Assembly (NCBI GenBank): GCA_046728075.1
Contig: JBKPDV010000047.1
Coordinates: 1 to 30,169 of the forward strand
Origin: JBKPDV01 sp046728075
GTDB lineage: Bacteria; Acidobacteriota; Thermoanaerobaculia; UBA5066; Gp7-AA6
Length of the DNA: 30,169 nt
Direction of reading: 5' to 3'
The position numbers and the translations under genes were made by a program. The notes below the pieces were generated by a model that worked only from the letters and a program-made list of their open reading frames with translations, ran no database searches and had not been told where the DNA came from. This document shows positions 1-9,107 of the stretch, in pieces (the stretch's first letter is position 1; every line of letters begins with the position of its first letter).

Positions 1-3000
1 ATCTGGTTCTTCTCACACGCCTGGAGGACTCGACGATCGAGGCCCGCGCCCTGGCGGGGCGTTCGGGCGCGGCGGTCTCGACGGCCACCGTGACTCTCTA
101 CCGGTTCGACTGGAACCAGCGCCACGCGGCGGTGGAAGCCAGGAAGACCGGCTCCGACGGTTTCGTCCGCTTCGATTGGGCGCCGGGACGGGAAGGCAAG
201 TCTTACTTTCTCCTCGCGCAGAAGGGTAAAGACGCGACTCTGGACGCCAACTACCTTTCCCTAGCGAAGAGCTCGGAGCCTTCCGATACGACGCAATCGC
301 TCGTCTACACCGACCGGAGCATCTACCGTCCTCTCCAGACGCTCGACTGGAAGGTGCTCGTCTTTCGCGGACGCCGCGATCTGGGGCGCTTCGCGGTGTC
401 GCCGTCCTCGGCCGTGACCGTCTCTCTGGTCGACGCGAACAACCAGAGAGTCGAGCAGCAAACCGTCTCGACCAACTCCTACGGCACCGCCTCGGGACAG
501 TTCCGAATCCCTGCCGGGAGAGTTCTCGGCAACTGGCGTGTCGATAGCTCGGCCAACGGCTCGGCCTCCGTCTCCGTGGAGGAGTACAAGCGCCCGACGT
601 TCGAAGTGACCTGGAAGGATCCGGAGGGCACGCTGCGGTTGAACCGTCCGGTCCGCCTCACGGGCTCCGCCCGCTACTACTTCGGGCTTCCCGTGGCGCA
701 CGGCACCGTCGTCTGGAGCCTGACGCGTCAGCCCGAAATCCCCTGGTGGTGGTGGCACTGGGGGTGGATCAACGCCTCGCTCCAGCGCGAGCAGACCGTT
801 GCCCAGGGAAGCTCACCCGTCAAAGAGGATGGGACATTCGAGGTCTCCTTTACGCCGGAAGCCGACGAGCGGCTCAAGGGAAAACAGAAAGAGCTCATCT
901 ACCGATACTCGGTGACCGCATTTGTCACCGATGAGGGGGGAGAGACTCGCGCGGCGTCCCGAGCGCTGCGGATCGGAACAGTCGCCATCGAGGCGGCCGT
1001 GAGCATGGACACCGCGTTCTTTCGCGAAGGCACCCCGGCTCAGCTGTCGGTTCTCCGCAGCGACACAAACGGCGTCCCCCGCCCGGGAGAGGGAAGCTGG
1101 CGCCTCTACGAGGTCGTGCAACCGGCCGAGACCCTGCTTCCCTCGCAACGCCCTGTCGCGGTCGATCCAGCCGTCGAGCGGTATGCCACGCCCGGCGATC
1201 GGCAGAAAGCGCGCTGGGACACGCAGGAGAACCTGGAGGCGATCTGGCGCGACTGGGCAGACGGGAACGAACGCGCGAAGGGGATCGCGAAGCACGACGC
1301 GAAGGGGGTCGCGCGTGTGGAGCTCCCGGAGCTTCCCGCCGGGGTCTACCGGTTGCGCTACGAGACCGCAGACGAGTTCGGGGGAAAGCGGGAGATCGCC
1401 AAGGAGTTTCTCGTGGCCGGCCGGCGCACGCCGCTTCGGGCGGCGGCGGTCCTCTTAGCCGAATCCTCTTCCGTCTCGGTCGGCGCCGTGGCGCGCCTCT
1501 TCGTCGGCTCCGGTTTCTCGGATCAGCCGCTGTCTCTGGAGATCTTCCGCGACGGGAAGTTGAAAGAACGGCGGGAGGTGACCGGCGGCGAGCGTCGATT
1601 GATCGAGATCCCGATCGAAGAAAAGGACCGGGGCGGCTTCGGCGTGCGCCTCGCGTTCCTGCGCGATCACCAATACATCGCCCCCACCGTTTCGATCTTC
1701 GTCCCGTGGGACGACAAGAAGCTCTCTCTCTCCTTCGCGACCTTTCGCGACAAGATCCGCCCCGGCTCCTCGGAGACCTGGCGGGTGACGGTCAAATCAC
1801 CCGACGGGAAACCGGTCGAGCAGCGGTCCGCGGAGCTTCTCACCTACATGTACGACCGCAGCCTGGACGCCTTCCGCCCGCACACGCCTTCCGATCCGTT
1901 GTCGGTCTATCCCAGCCACACGGCGGTCGGCTTCGAGCGGGCGAGCCTCGGAGAGACGTACGGACAGTGGGTCTCCAACGACAACTTCGGAGTCACGTCG
2001 ACGGGCCCGACTCTCGTCGGAGATCACCTGAAGTTCTTTGGCGGGTACGCGATCGGCGGAATGGGCCGGCGAGGAATGATGCTCGGCGGTGTCGCTGCGG
2101 CGCAGGCGCAGCCGGCCTCCGTGTCGGAAGAAAAGTCCAACGCGATGCCGGCCAGGGAAAGGCAAGAGGGGGATGAGTTCCGGGCCGACAAGAAAGAGGC
2201 GGCCGCGAAGGCGCGCACCCCCGCCCCCGCTCCCGAGCTGCGGAGCAACTTCTCCGAGACGGCCTTCTGGCAACCGCATCTCTTGACCGACGCGTCCGGC
2301 GCGGCCGTCATCGAGTTCACCGTTCCCGACTCGGTGACCTCCTGGAAGGTCTGGGTGCACGCCGTCACTCGCGACCTGAAAGGCGGCTCCGTCCAGAAGG
2401 AGACGCAGAGCGTCAAGGACCTGATGGTGCGCCCCTACGTGCCGCGGTTCCTGCGGGAGGGGGATCGGGCGGATCTGAAGGTCGTCGTGAACAACGCGTC
2501 GGCCGCAAGGCTCGCCGGAAAAGTCTCCATCGAGATCGTCGACGTCGAGACCAACGGCAACGCCGCGGCGGAGTTCGGCCTTCCCGCCGCGGGAGGCTCC
2601 TCGCTCTTCGCCGCGGAGGCCAGGGGAAGCGCCAACGTCACGTTTCCCGTCTCCGCCCCGCGCCGGGTTGGCACGTACGCGTTCAAGGTAACGGCCGCCG
2701 CGGGAGACGTCAGCGACGGGGAGCTGCGCCCGGTTCCGGTCCTGCCGGGCCGCATGCACCTGATCGAATCCCGCTTCGTCGCGGTCAAGGAAGGGTCGTC
2801 TCGCACGATGAAGTTCGAGGAAATGGCCAGGACGGACGATCCCAGCCGTGTCGATGAGCAGCTCGTCGTGACCGTCGACGCGCAGCTCTTCGAGTCCGTG
2901 TTGAATGCGCTGCCCTACCTCGTCCATTACCCCTACGAGTGCACCGAGCAGACGCTGAATCGTTTCGTGCCGACGGCGATCGTGTCCGCGCTCTTCCGCG

Positions 3001-4544
3001 ACTACCCGGCCATCGCGAAGATGGCCGAGGGACTGGCCAGGCGCGAGACGCGGCTTGAGACGTGGGACACCCAGGACCCGAACCGAAAGATGGCCCTGGA
3101 AGAGACGCCGTGGCTGCGCGAGGCCCGGGGCGGACGCGAGACCGGAGGCGAGCTCGTCCGCGTGCTCGATCCGAAGATCGCCCAGGCCGAGCGCGACGCG
3201 GCGCTCGTTAAGCTCGCCAAGGCGCAGACCGCGTCCGGCGGCTTTCCCTGGTGGCCGGGCGGCCCCCCCTCTCCCTACATGACGATCTACATCCTCCACG
3301 GCTTCGCCAACGCCCTGGAGTTCGGCGCGGAGCCCCCCAGGGACATGGTCGAGAAGGCATGGGCCTACGTCCGCGGCTACGTCCGCGACGATCTCGAACG
3401 CTGCATGGCGCTCGACGGCTGCTGGGAATTCACGACGTTCATCAATTACACGCTCTCTTCCTACCCGGATCCCTCCTGGTACGCGAAGGCGTTCTCACCT
3501 CAGGACCGCCAGCGCCTTCTGGACTTCTCTTTCAAGCATTGGAAGCAGCACGCGCCGTACTGCAAGGCGCAGCTCGCGATGACATTGAAGCGGATGGGCC
3601 GAGGGCCAGACGCCGAGCTCGTCTGGGCGAGCGTCATGGACTCGTCCAAGACGGATCCGGATCTGGGAACCTATTGGGCCCGCGAAGACCGTTCCTGGCT
3701 CTGGTACAACGACACGATCGAGACTCAGGCCTTCGCGCTGCGAGCGCTCGAAGAAGTCACGCCCAAGGATTCCCGGGGCGACGGCCTGGTGACGTGGCTC
3801 TTTCTGAACAAGAAGCTCAACCAGTGGAAGTCCACGAAGGCGACGGCGGAAGTCATCGCGTCGCTCGCCCACTATCTGAAGAAGCAGGGAGCTCTTTCGG
3901 TGCGTGAAGCCGTCTCGGTGTCGGTTGGATCCCAGAAGGTCCGCTTCGTCTTCGAGCCGGACCAGTACACCGGCGCGAAGAATCAGGTCGTCGTGCCGGG
4001 AGAAAAGATCGATCCGAAGACTTCCTCCACGATCGCCGTCGAGAAGGAAGGCAAGGGGCTGGCCTTCGCCTCGGCGACCTGGCATTTCTCGACCGAGAAG
4101 CTGCCGGCGCAGGGGCGCGGCGACTTCTTTTCCGTTTCCCGGCGCTATTTCGTGCGCGAGTCCACGAAATCCGGCTTCGTCTTGAAGCCCCTGGCCGACG
4201 GTGCATCCGTCGCGGTCGGCGATCAGATCGAGGTCCAGGTCTCGCTCGCTTCCAAGCACGCGGCCGAGTACGTCCACCTGCGAGATCCGCGAGCGGCGGG
4301 GCTCGAGCCCGAGAACGTGCTCTCCCGCTACAAGTGGGACCTGGGGATCTCCTGGTACGAGGAGACTCGCGATTCGGGCACGAACTTCTTCTTCGAGCAG
4401 CTCCCCGTGGGCGAGTACACGTTCAAGTATCGCCTGCGCGCCAACATGTCCGGCGTCTTCAAGGTTTCTCCCGCGACAGTCCAGTCCATGTATGCGCCGG
4501 AGTTCAATGCCTTTTCCGCCGGGGCCGTGATCGGCATCAAGTGA
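1..4544 (+). CDS. Alpha-2-macroglobulin family protein, 5' end cut by window
   Basis: The reading frame is open from base 3, so the signal peptide and first MG domains lie outside the window. GTG at 90 is only the first in-window start-like codon; the residues before it (ending AAVSTATVTLY) already read as MG2-type sequence. Numbering from that GTG, a Gly/Met/Ala-rich linker at about 645-715 may be the bait region. An A2M domain follows at about 718-805 (SETAFWQPHLLTDASG), then a thioester domain with YPYECTEQ, where C951-E953-Q954 is the CxEQ thioester. The C-terminal 130 residues resemble the receptor-binding-like domain. Bacterial A2Ms are periplasmic protease traps that covalently capture attacking proteases. 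Odd points are a WWWWHWGW run at about 220 and no penicillin-binding partner in view; the partner could be upstream. The gene converges on the TPR gene. Family assignment is firm, function is by family. Confidence 0.93.
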   Translation, partial: LVLLTRLEDSTIEARALAGRSGAAVSTATVTLYRFDWNQRHAAVEARKTGSDGFVRFDWAPGREGKSYFLLAQKGKDATLDANYLSLAKSSEPSDTTQSLVYTDRSIYRPLQTLDWKVLVFRGRRDLGRFAVSPSSAVTVSLVDANNQRVEQQTVSTNSYGTASGQFRIPAGRVLGNWRVDSSANGSASVSVEEYKRPTFEVTWKDPEGTLRLNRPVRLTGSARYYFGLPVAHGTVVWSLTRQPEIPWWWWHWGWINASLQREQTVAQGSSPVKEDGTFEVSFTPEADERLKGKQKELIYRYSVTAFVTDEGGETRAASRALRIGTVAIEAAVSMDTAFFREGTPAQLSVLRSDTNGVPRPGEGSWRLYEVVQPAETLLPSQRPVAVDPAVERYATPGDRQKARWDTQENLEAIWRDWADGNERAKGIAKHDAKGVARVELPELPAGVYRLRYETADEFGGKREIAKEFLVAGRRTPLRAAAVLLAESSSVSVGAVARLFVGSGFSDQPLSLEIFRDGKLKERREVTGGERRLIEIPIEEKDRGGFGVRLAFLRDHQYIAPTVSIFVPWDDKKLSLSFATFRDKIRPGSSETWRVTVKSPDGKPVEQRSAELLTYMYDRSLDAFRPHTPSDPLSVYPSHTAVGFERASLGETYGQWVSNDNFGVTSTGPTLVGDHLKFFGGYAIGGMGRRGMMLGGVAAAQAQPASVSEEKSNAMPARERQEGDEFRADKKEAAAKARTPAPAPELRSNFSETAFWQPHLLTDASGAAVIEFTVPDSVTSWKVWVHAVTRDLKGGSVQKETQSVKDLMVRPYVPRFLREGDRADLKVVVNNASAARLAGKVSIEIVDVETNGNAAAEFGLPAAGGSSLFAAEARGSANVTFPVSAPRRVGTYAFKVTAAAGDVSDGELRPVPVLPGRMHLIESRFVAVKEGSSRTMKFEEMARTDDPSRVDEQLVVTVDAQLFESVLNALPYLVHYPYECTEQTLNRFVPTAIVSALFRDYPAIAKMAEGLARRETRLETWDTQDPNRKMALEETPWLREARGGRETGGELVRVLDPKIAQAERDAALVKLAKAQTASGGFPWWPGGPPSPYMTIYILHGFANALEFGAEPPRDMVEKAWAYVRGYVRDDLERCMALDGCWEFTTFINYTLSSYPDPSWYAKAFSPQDRQRLLDFSFKHWKQHAPYCKAQLAMTLKRMGRGPDAELVWASVMDSSKTDPDLGTYWAREDRSWLWYNDTIETQAFALRALEEVTPKDSRGDGLVTWLFLNKKLNQWKSTKATAEVIASLAHYLKKQGALSVREAVSVSVGSQKVRFVFEPDQYTGAKNQVVVPGEKIDPKTSSTIAVEKEGKGLAFASATWHFSTEKLPAQGRGDFFSVSRRYFVRESTKSGFVLKPLADGASVAVGDQIEVQVSLASKHAAEYVHLRDPRAAGLEPENVLSRYKWDLGISWYEETRDSGTNFFFEQLPVGEYTFKYRLRANMSGVFKVSPATVQSMYAPEFNAFSAGAVIGIK

Positions 4545-4550
4545 GAAGAG

Positions 4551-4576
4551 TTATCAGTTGTCAGTTGTGAGTTCAG
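4551..4576. repeat. Degenerate heptamer array between convergent genes
   Basis: Three 7-base units (tcagttg, tcagttg, tgagttc) lie at 4554-4574 between the stop of the macroglobulin gene and the stop of the TPR gene. The opposite arm is barely recognisable (attgaaaag near 4601). The unit resembles that of the array at 16189-16264, which also contains cagtt. This is the weakest member of the repeat family. Confidence 0.5.
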
Positions 4577-4610
4577 AGCGCCATATCAGATTCGGCATAA
4601 ATTGAAAAGA

Positions 4611-5600
4611 TTACTTCAGTTTCGCCAGCGCCTGCCGCGCCTCGGTCAACATGGGATCGAGCTCGAGGGCGGCCGTGTATTCGCGTCGGGCGAGGGCGCG
4701 ATCCTTCTTCTTCTCGTAGAGGGAGCCCAGCCGATGATGCGCCGAGGCGAGCGAGGGCTCGTCCGGTCCTGCCGTCGGCCGATCGAGGTACTTCTTCAAG
4801 GCCTCTTCGCCGCGATTCAGCCGCTTGCCCGACGAAGCCGAAAGGAGGCCGATTTCGTAGAGCGCTTCGGGCTGCGACGGCATCGCCGCGAGGGCCTCGA
4901 GCTGATCGAACGCGGTCTCGTAGTCCTTCTGATGCTCTGCCAGATGCGCGCGCCAGAGAAGAGGCTCGGGGGAGTCGGGGAATTCCCGCCGAGCGCTTTC
5001 GTACTCCCGGGCCGCGTCGTCGTAGCGCTTCTCGTGCTCGGCGATGCGGCCGAAGGCTCCGTGGCCGCGTAAGGCGTCGCGGCGACGGATTTCCTCGGCC
5101 TCCCGGAGGGCCTTGTCCCGACCGCCGCCCAGAAAGCCCGGTGCCCTCGAGTAGTACTCCACGAGCGCCGTGCGCGCCGGGAGATTGTTCGCGTCGAGCT
5201 CCACGGCGCGCTCGAAGGCCTTCCGAACTTTCTTGGCGAGCGTTGTCTGATGGATCAGGGTCGCCTGCATGGCCTCGGCGCCATAGGCTCGGCCGAGCCA
5301 GAGCTGGCACTCCGAACACTTTGGGTCGAGGGCCGTCGCACGCTCGAACCAGAGCGCGGCGCGTTGCTCATCTCCTTCCAGCAGGTAACCGCGTCCGAGC
5401 ACCACCACCAGGTTCGGGTCGCGGGGATCGCCGCGGGCGCACTCCTCCAGGGACTGCCGCACTTCGACCGCGCGCGGATTCCGCAAAGCGCGTTCCAGCT
5501 CTTCCGCGCGACAGTCCTGCGAGGCCCGCGCAGGGGCGGGCAACGCGAGAGCCGACACGATCCACACGAAGCACCGCCATCGAAACAGAAAGAATCGCAT
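4611..5600 (-). CDS. Secreted tetratricopeptide-repeat protein
   Basis: The N-terminus (MRFFLFRWRC, then a hydrophobic stretch ending ALPAPARA) is a signal peptide with a cleavage site just before SQDC, so the protein is probably periplasmic. The rest is helical TPR sequence: about six repeats, with clear examples at GYLLEGDEQRAALWFERATALDP, then KAFERAVELDANNLPA and, at the C-terminus, SLYEKKKDRALARREYTAALELDP. TPR arrays are protein-binding scaffolds; the partner is unknown. I chose ATG at 5600; a TTG four codons earlier (5612) is also possible, and neither has a well-spaced Shine-Dalgarno. It lies 78 bases downstream of the exporter ATPase on the same strand and may be the last gene of that operon. 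Confidence 0.85.
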   Translation of the reverse strand: MRFFLFRWRCFVWIVSALALPAPARASQDCRAEELERALRNPRAVEVRQSLEECARGDPRDPNLVVVLGRGYLLEGDEQRAALWFERATALDPKCSECQLWLGRAYGAEAMQATLIHQTTLAKKVRKAFERAVELDANNLPARTALVEYYSRAPGFLGGGRDKALREAEEIRRRDALRGHGAFGRIAEHEKRYDDAAREYESARREFPDSPEPLLWRAHLAEHQKDYETAFDQLEALAAMPSQPEALYEIGLLSASSGKRLNRGEEALKKYLDRPTAGPDEPSLASAHHRLGSLYEKKKDRALARREYTAALELDPMLTEARQALAKLK

Positions 5601-5678
5601 TTCCTTGTGCAATACGAAACGAGGAGGCTACCCGATTCCAGGGAACGGCGGTAGCGAAAACGCGACAGGCGGCGGTCT

Positions 5679-6398
5679 TTACGCTGCGGCGGCTCCGTCG
5701 GAAATGATCCGGCCGTCTCGCACTTCGACCACTCGACTGGCCCGCCTGGCAAGCGTCATGTCGTGGGTGATCACGACCATGGTGCGGCCCTGCTGCCAGA
5801 GGTCCGTGAAGAGCTGCATGATGTCGCCGCCGGCCGTCGTGTCGAGATTTCCCGTGGGCTCATCGGCCAGGACCACGTCCGGCTGCATCGCGAGCGCCCG
5901 GGCGATCGCGACCCGCTGCATCTGCCCACCGGAGAGCTCCGTCGGCTTGTGGTCCATCCTGTCGCCAAGGCCGACGCGTTCGAGAAGCTCGGCGGTCCGC
6001 TTTCGCCTTTCCCGGACAGAGATGCCGCCGAACACGAGCGGCATCTCAACGTTCTCGAACGCCGAGATCTGCGGCAGCAGGTTGAATCCCTGGAACACGA
6101 ACCCCACGCGCCGGTTGCGCACGTCCGCGAGCTGGTCGCGGTCGAGCTTCGACACGTCCTCGCCGCCCAGGCGGTAGCTGCCCGCCGTCGGCGTGTCGAG
6201 GCAGCCGATCAGGTTCATCAAGGTGGATTTGCCCGATCCGGAAGGGCCGACGATGGCGACGAACTCGCCCGTGTTCACGGCCAGATCGATCCCCGCCAGC
6301 GCCTCGACCTTGATCTTGCCGGTGTCGTAAACCTTGCGGATGCCCTGCATGTGGATGATTTCGGTCGCGCCGGAAATGGGAGTGTGCGTTTGGCTCAT
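5679..6398 (-). CDS. ABC exporter ATP-binding subunit (MacB/LolD/YknY type)
   Basis: A 239-residue ATPase that powers the two permeases encoded just upstream. Visible motifs are Walker A GPSGSGKST, Q-loop FVFQGFNLLP, signature LSGGQMQRVAIARAL, Walker B VVLADEPTGNLD and the switch histidine in VVITHD. The NLLP and PTGNLD sequences are typical of the MacB/LolD/YknY branch, which works with FtsX-type permeases in mechanotransmission rather than classic import. The start (MSQTHTPI) is set by an ATGA overlap with the stop of the second permease at 6395-6398, implying coupled translation. The frame stays open further upstream, but that part overlaps the permease and is not coding. A later ATG (MQGIRKVY) is less likely. 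Confidence 0.95.
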   Translation of the reverse strand: MSQTHTPISGATEIIHMQGIRKVYDTGKIKVEALAGIDLAVNTGEFVAIVGPSGSGKSTLMNLIGCLDTPTAGSYRLGGEDVSKLDRDQLADVRNRRVGFVFQGFNLLPQISAFENVEMPLVFGGISVRERRKRTAELLERVGLGDRMDHKPTELSGGQMQRVAIARALAMQPDVVLADEPTGNLDTTAGGDIMQLFTDLWQQGRTMVVITHDMTLARRASRVVEVRDGRIISDGAAAA

Positions 6399-7651
6399 TC
6401 GTACCTCAACGTCTCTGCCGGATCGATCGCAGCAGCCCGGCGGGCGGGAAAATATCCGGCGAGCAAACCCGCCGTCCCGAGGATCACGACCGTGGCCGCT
6501 CCGATCGGCCAGGAGAGGGTTGGTTTTCCGAGAAACTCCAGAACCTTCAGCTGGCCCTGCGGCAGCAGTCCCAGCGCCGTCACGATCAGGATCGCGATCA
6601 CCGCTCCGAAGAGACCGCCCAGGAGTGTGTAAATGAGTCCCTCCAGGATGAACGGTCCCGTGATCCAGCCCTGCCGCGCCCCCAGGGCCATCTTGACTCC
6701 GATCTCGCGCGTGCGTTCTTTCACGACGGCGTACATGATGTTGGCGACACCCACGCAGCCGATGATCAGAGTCAAGGCCCCGATCAGCCCGAAGAACATC
6801 TCCATTCCCAGAAAGACCTTCGCATTGATTCGCTGGCCCTTGACCGTGTTCCAGATCCCCCACACGCGCTCATCATTCGGGTCGTAGGAGTACTTCGACC
6901 CGAAGAACTGCTTCATGCGCTCGATCGCGCCGCCCATCTCCTCTTCGGTCTCGGTGTGGAGAACGACGACCCAGAGCTTGTCGCGCCCGAAGAGGGCGCG
7001 AAAGGTCGAGATCGGGATCACGACATGATTGCGGTCCTGACCGCCGTACGCGCTCGTCTGCGTCTTTTTCTGCATGACGCCGATGACCGTGAAGGGAGAG
7101 CTATTGACGAGCAGCGTCTTTCCGACCGGGTCTTCCTTACCGAAGATGTCTTCCGCGATCTCGAAGCCCAGAAAAGCCACCCGCCGTTTCTGCTCCTCGT
7201 CCTGCGGCCCGAAGAAGCGTCCTCCCGGCCGCGGATAGTGCTTGCGCGGCTCGCCGTAATTCGCGTTGGTTCCGATGACGCGCCCGTTGACGGTCCTTCT
7301 CGCGTATTGAAGAAGCGTCCGGCTGTTGCTCATCTCGCCCCAGGCCTGGACGTCCGGCATCCGCTGTTGCAGGAGCGGGATGTCATCGATGCGGGGTTGG
7401 ATCCTTCTCCCCTCCGGCAGGCCCTTCCAGACCTTCGACGTCTCCCCGGGCCAGCAGATTGCGAGGTTCTCTCCCATCGCGCGCTGGTTGCGCGCGAACT
7501 GCCGCTTCAATCCCTCGCCGAATGCGAGCAAGAGAAGAATCGTCACGGTCCCCCAGGCGATCGAGGCGATCGTCAACGCCGCTCGTTTCTTCTGAAGCCG
7601 CGCAGCGCCCACGAAGAGGTGCAGGACGACGCTCAGGTCTCTGCGGCTCAC
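6395..7651 (-). CDS. ABC permease, MacB/FtsX family (second of pair)
   Basis: 418 residues with the MacB layout: TM1 near residues 22-42 (LTIASIAWGTVTILLLLAFG), a large periplasmic MacB-type domain of about 220 residues, then three C-terminal TM segments of an FtsX domain (FFGLIGALTLIIGCVGVANIM, a second after GLIYTLLGG, a third after WPIGAAT) ending GYFPARRAAAIDPAETLRYE. The motif TREIGVKMALGARQGWI is the coupling region that contacts the ATPase. The start is GTG at 7651; no in-frame ATG lies upstream and the Shine-Dalgarno is weak. It follows the first permease by 79 bases and overlaps the ATPase gene by 4. Two different permeases suggest a heterodimeric transporter, as in YknZ-like variants. 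Confidence 0.92.
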   Translation of the reverse strand: MSRRDLSVVLHLFVGAARLQKKRAALTIASIAWGTVTILLLLAFGEGLKRQFARNQRAMGENLAICWPGETSKVWKGLPEGRRIQPRIDDIPLLQQRMPDVQAWGEMSNSRTLLQYARRTVNGRVIGTNANYGEPRKHYPRPGGRFFGPQDEEQKRRVAFLGFEIAEDIFGKEDPVGKTLLVNSSPFTVIGVMQKKTQTSAYGGQDRNHVVIPISTFRALFGRDKLWVVVLHTETEEEMGGAIERMKQFFGSKYSYDPNDERVWGIWNTVKGQRINAKVFLGMEMFFGLIGALTLIIGCVGVANIMYAVVKERTREIGVKMALGARQGWITGPFILEGLIYTLLGGLFGAVIAILIVTALGLLPQGQLKVLEFLGKPTLSWPIGAATVVILGTAGLLAGYFPARRAAAIDPAETLRYE

Positions 7652-7666
7652 AGTTTCATGACTTTC

Positions 7667-7696
7667 GGCGCGGGCGGTCGCTTCGCGACCGGCGCC
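7667..7696 (-). promoter_or_regulatory. Stable hairpin between the two permease genes
   Basis: Arms cggtcgc and gcgaccg (7 bp, loop ttc) sit at 7675-7691, extended outside by ggcgc (7667-7671) and gcgcc (7692-7696) with a three-base bulge. There is no T-run after it on the minus strand. It could stabilise or attenuate the transcript between the permeases or separate their translation; that role is inference. Confidence 0.45.
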
Positions 7697-7730
7697 GAGA
7701 GAGTTAAAAACGGAGCCAAAACCGGAGACC

Positions 7731-8963
7731 TCATAGCTTCATCGCCACGACAGGGTCGAGCCGCGACGCTTCCTTTGCAGGGAAATAGCCGGCGAGGAGG
7801 CCGGTCGCTCCGAGCACGACTGCCGTAAGCGCGGCGACCGAAAAGGAAATCTCCGGGTCTCCGACGAACTCGGTCGCTCCGAGCTTCGGGACGGCCAGGC
7901 AGATCGCAAACGAGAGGGCGAAGCCGATCGCGCCGCCTATCGCGGTGATCAGGATCGTCTCGAGGAGGAACTGGCGGAGAATCCAGCCTTGCCGTGCGCC
8001 GAGCGCCATCTTGATGCCGACCTCCTTCATGCGCTCCTCGACGACGACGTTCATGATGTTGGACACGCCGATGCCGCCGACGATGAGCGTGAAGCAGCCG
8101 ACGATTCCGAGGAAGAGCCGGAAGGACAGAAAGAAAACGTCCAGGAACTTGAACTCGTCCGCCGTGTCCCACACGGAGAGGGCTTCCTTGTCTTTGGGGT
8201 CGAACCGCAGCGAGCGCGCGAGCGTCCCCCGGACGGCCACCGTCACGGCTTCCGACTGAGAGGCAGAAACAGGCTGGTAGACGAAGTTGTTTACGTACTT
8301 CGCGCCGGTCAGAGCGCGGAATGTGGAGTTGGGCATGTAGGCGCGCCCCTCGTCGCGGCTGTTGTAGCTCGAGTTCTGGACCTTCTCCACCAGGACCCCC
8401 ACGACGAGGAAGGGAGATCCGCCATACAGAACGGTCTTGCCGACGGCGGGGGCCTTCCCAAAAATGTCGCGGGCGATCTTGTCGCCGAGAAAAAGCACGC
8501 GCCGCTGCTCGCGGACATCAGTCGGATTGAGGAACCGGCCGCCCGCCTGCGGTATCAGGTTTCGCATCGAGCCGAACGAGGCATCGACGCCCGAGCAGTC
8601 GATCGCGACCGTTTTCATGCCGTAGCGGAGCTTGAGCGTGTCGGAGTACTCCGAAGAGATCGCGACGATGCCCGGCGTCTCCCGCCGGACGGCTTCGATG
8701 TTCTCTTCGCGGACCCGAATCCGGCGGCCGCGGCCGAGTCCTTCGAACGGCAGGGAGGTCAAGCCCGGCCAGGCGATCGCGATCCGGTCTCCCAGCCCCG
8801 CCGTGTTCTTGATCATCTGCTTGTGGAGTCCGCGCCCGAACGCGAGGAGAAGCGTCACCGCGACCGTCCCCCAGACGATGCCGAAGACCGTCAGGAAAGT
8901 CCGCAGCTTCTGGCTGCGAACGTCGCGGATCATCTGGCGGAGTGTTTCTTTGAAGCTCTGCAT
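7731..8963 (-). CDS. ABC permease, MacB/FtsX family (first of pair)
   Basis: 410 residues, start chosen at MQSFKETLRQMIRDVRSQKL because this is where family members begin. The in-frame extension upstream (GDASSPPHPLPHSPP) is translated from a low-complexity repeat. TM1 is LRTFLTVFGIVWGTVAVTLLL, followed by a periplasmic MacB-type domain and a C-terminal FtsX domain with three TM segments. The coupling motif MKEVGIKMALGARQGWI closely matches that of the sister permease; the two are paralogues of similar length but clearly diverged. It ends LDPVVAMKL. No good Shine-Dalgarno is visible because the upstream region is occupied by a G/A-rich inverted array. It is co-directional with the adaptor gene and probably in one operon. 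Confidence 0.92.
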   Translation of the reverse strand: MQSFKETLRQMIRDVRSQKLRTFLTVFGIVWGTVAVTLLLAFGRGLHKQMIKNTAGLGDRIAIAWPGLTSLPFEGLGRGRRIRVREENIEAVRRETPGIVAISSEYSDTLKLRYGMKTVAIDCSGVDASFGSMRNLIPQAGGRFLNPTDVREQRRVLFLGDKIARDIFGKAPAVGKTVLYGGSPFLVVGVLVEKVQNSSYNSRDEGRAYMPNSTFRALTGAKYVNNFVYQPVSASQSEAVTVAVRGTLARSLRFDPKDKEALSVWDTADEFKFLDVFFLSFRLFLGIVGCFTLIVGGIGVSNIMNVVVEERMKEVGIKMALGARQGWILRQFLLETILITAIGGAIGFALSFAICLAVPKLGATEFVGDPEISFSVAALTAVVLGATGLLAGYFPAKEASRLDPVVAMKL

Positions 8964-8970
8964 TAGCGTG

Positions 8971-9048
8971 CGAGGGGGAGAGTGGGGGAGGGGGTGAGGG
9001 GGCGATGAGGCGTCCCCCACTCACCCTCTCTCCCCCTCTCCCACTCCG
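8971..9048. repeat. G/A-rich imperfect inverted array
   Basis: The left arm (8971-9003) consists of gggggag/gggtgag-type units and the right arm (9011-9048) of their complements (cccccac, ccctctc), around a short gatgagg spacer. Arms pair imperfectly over about 30 bases. It lies between the adaptor gene and the first permease gene on the minus strand. It belongs architecturally with the heptamer inverted arrays, but unit boundaries are blurred. Confidence 0.7.
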
Positions 9049-9107
9049 AAGCTCGCAAGATCCGACTGACTCGGGCCACGTTCGTTGATGGTGCAGAATT
9101 CACGGCG

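Noticed and set aside
1797..3299. 500-residue open frame antisense to the macroglobulin gene
   Set aside because: Arg/Gly/Asp-rich shadow of a high-GC gene; no domain, and the plus strand has clear family motifs.
6399..6863. N-terminal extension of the exporter ATPase
   Set aside because: Open frame only; it overlaps the permease, and the ATGA start matches the family N-terminus.
7649..7659. Mini-ORF ATG AAA CTG TGA overlapping the second permease start
   Set aside because: Three codons, no Shine-Dalgarno; its likeness to the MKL end of the first permease is probably chance.
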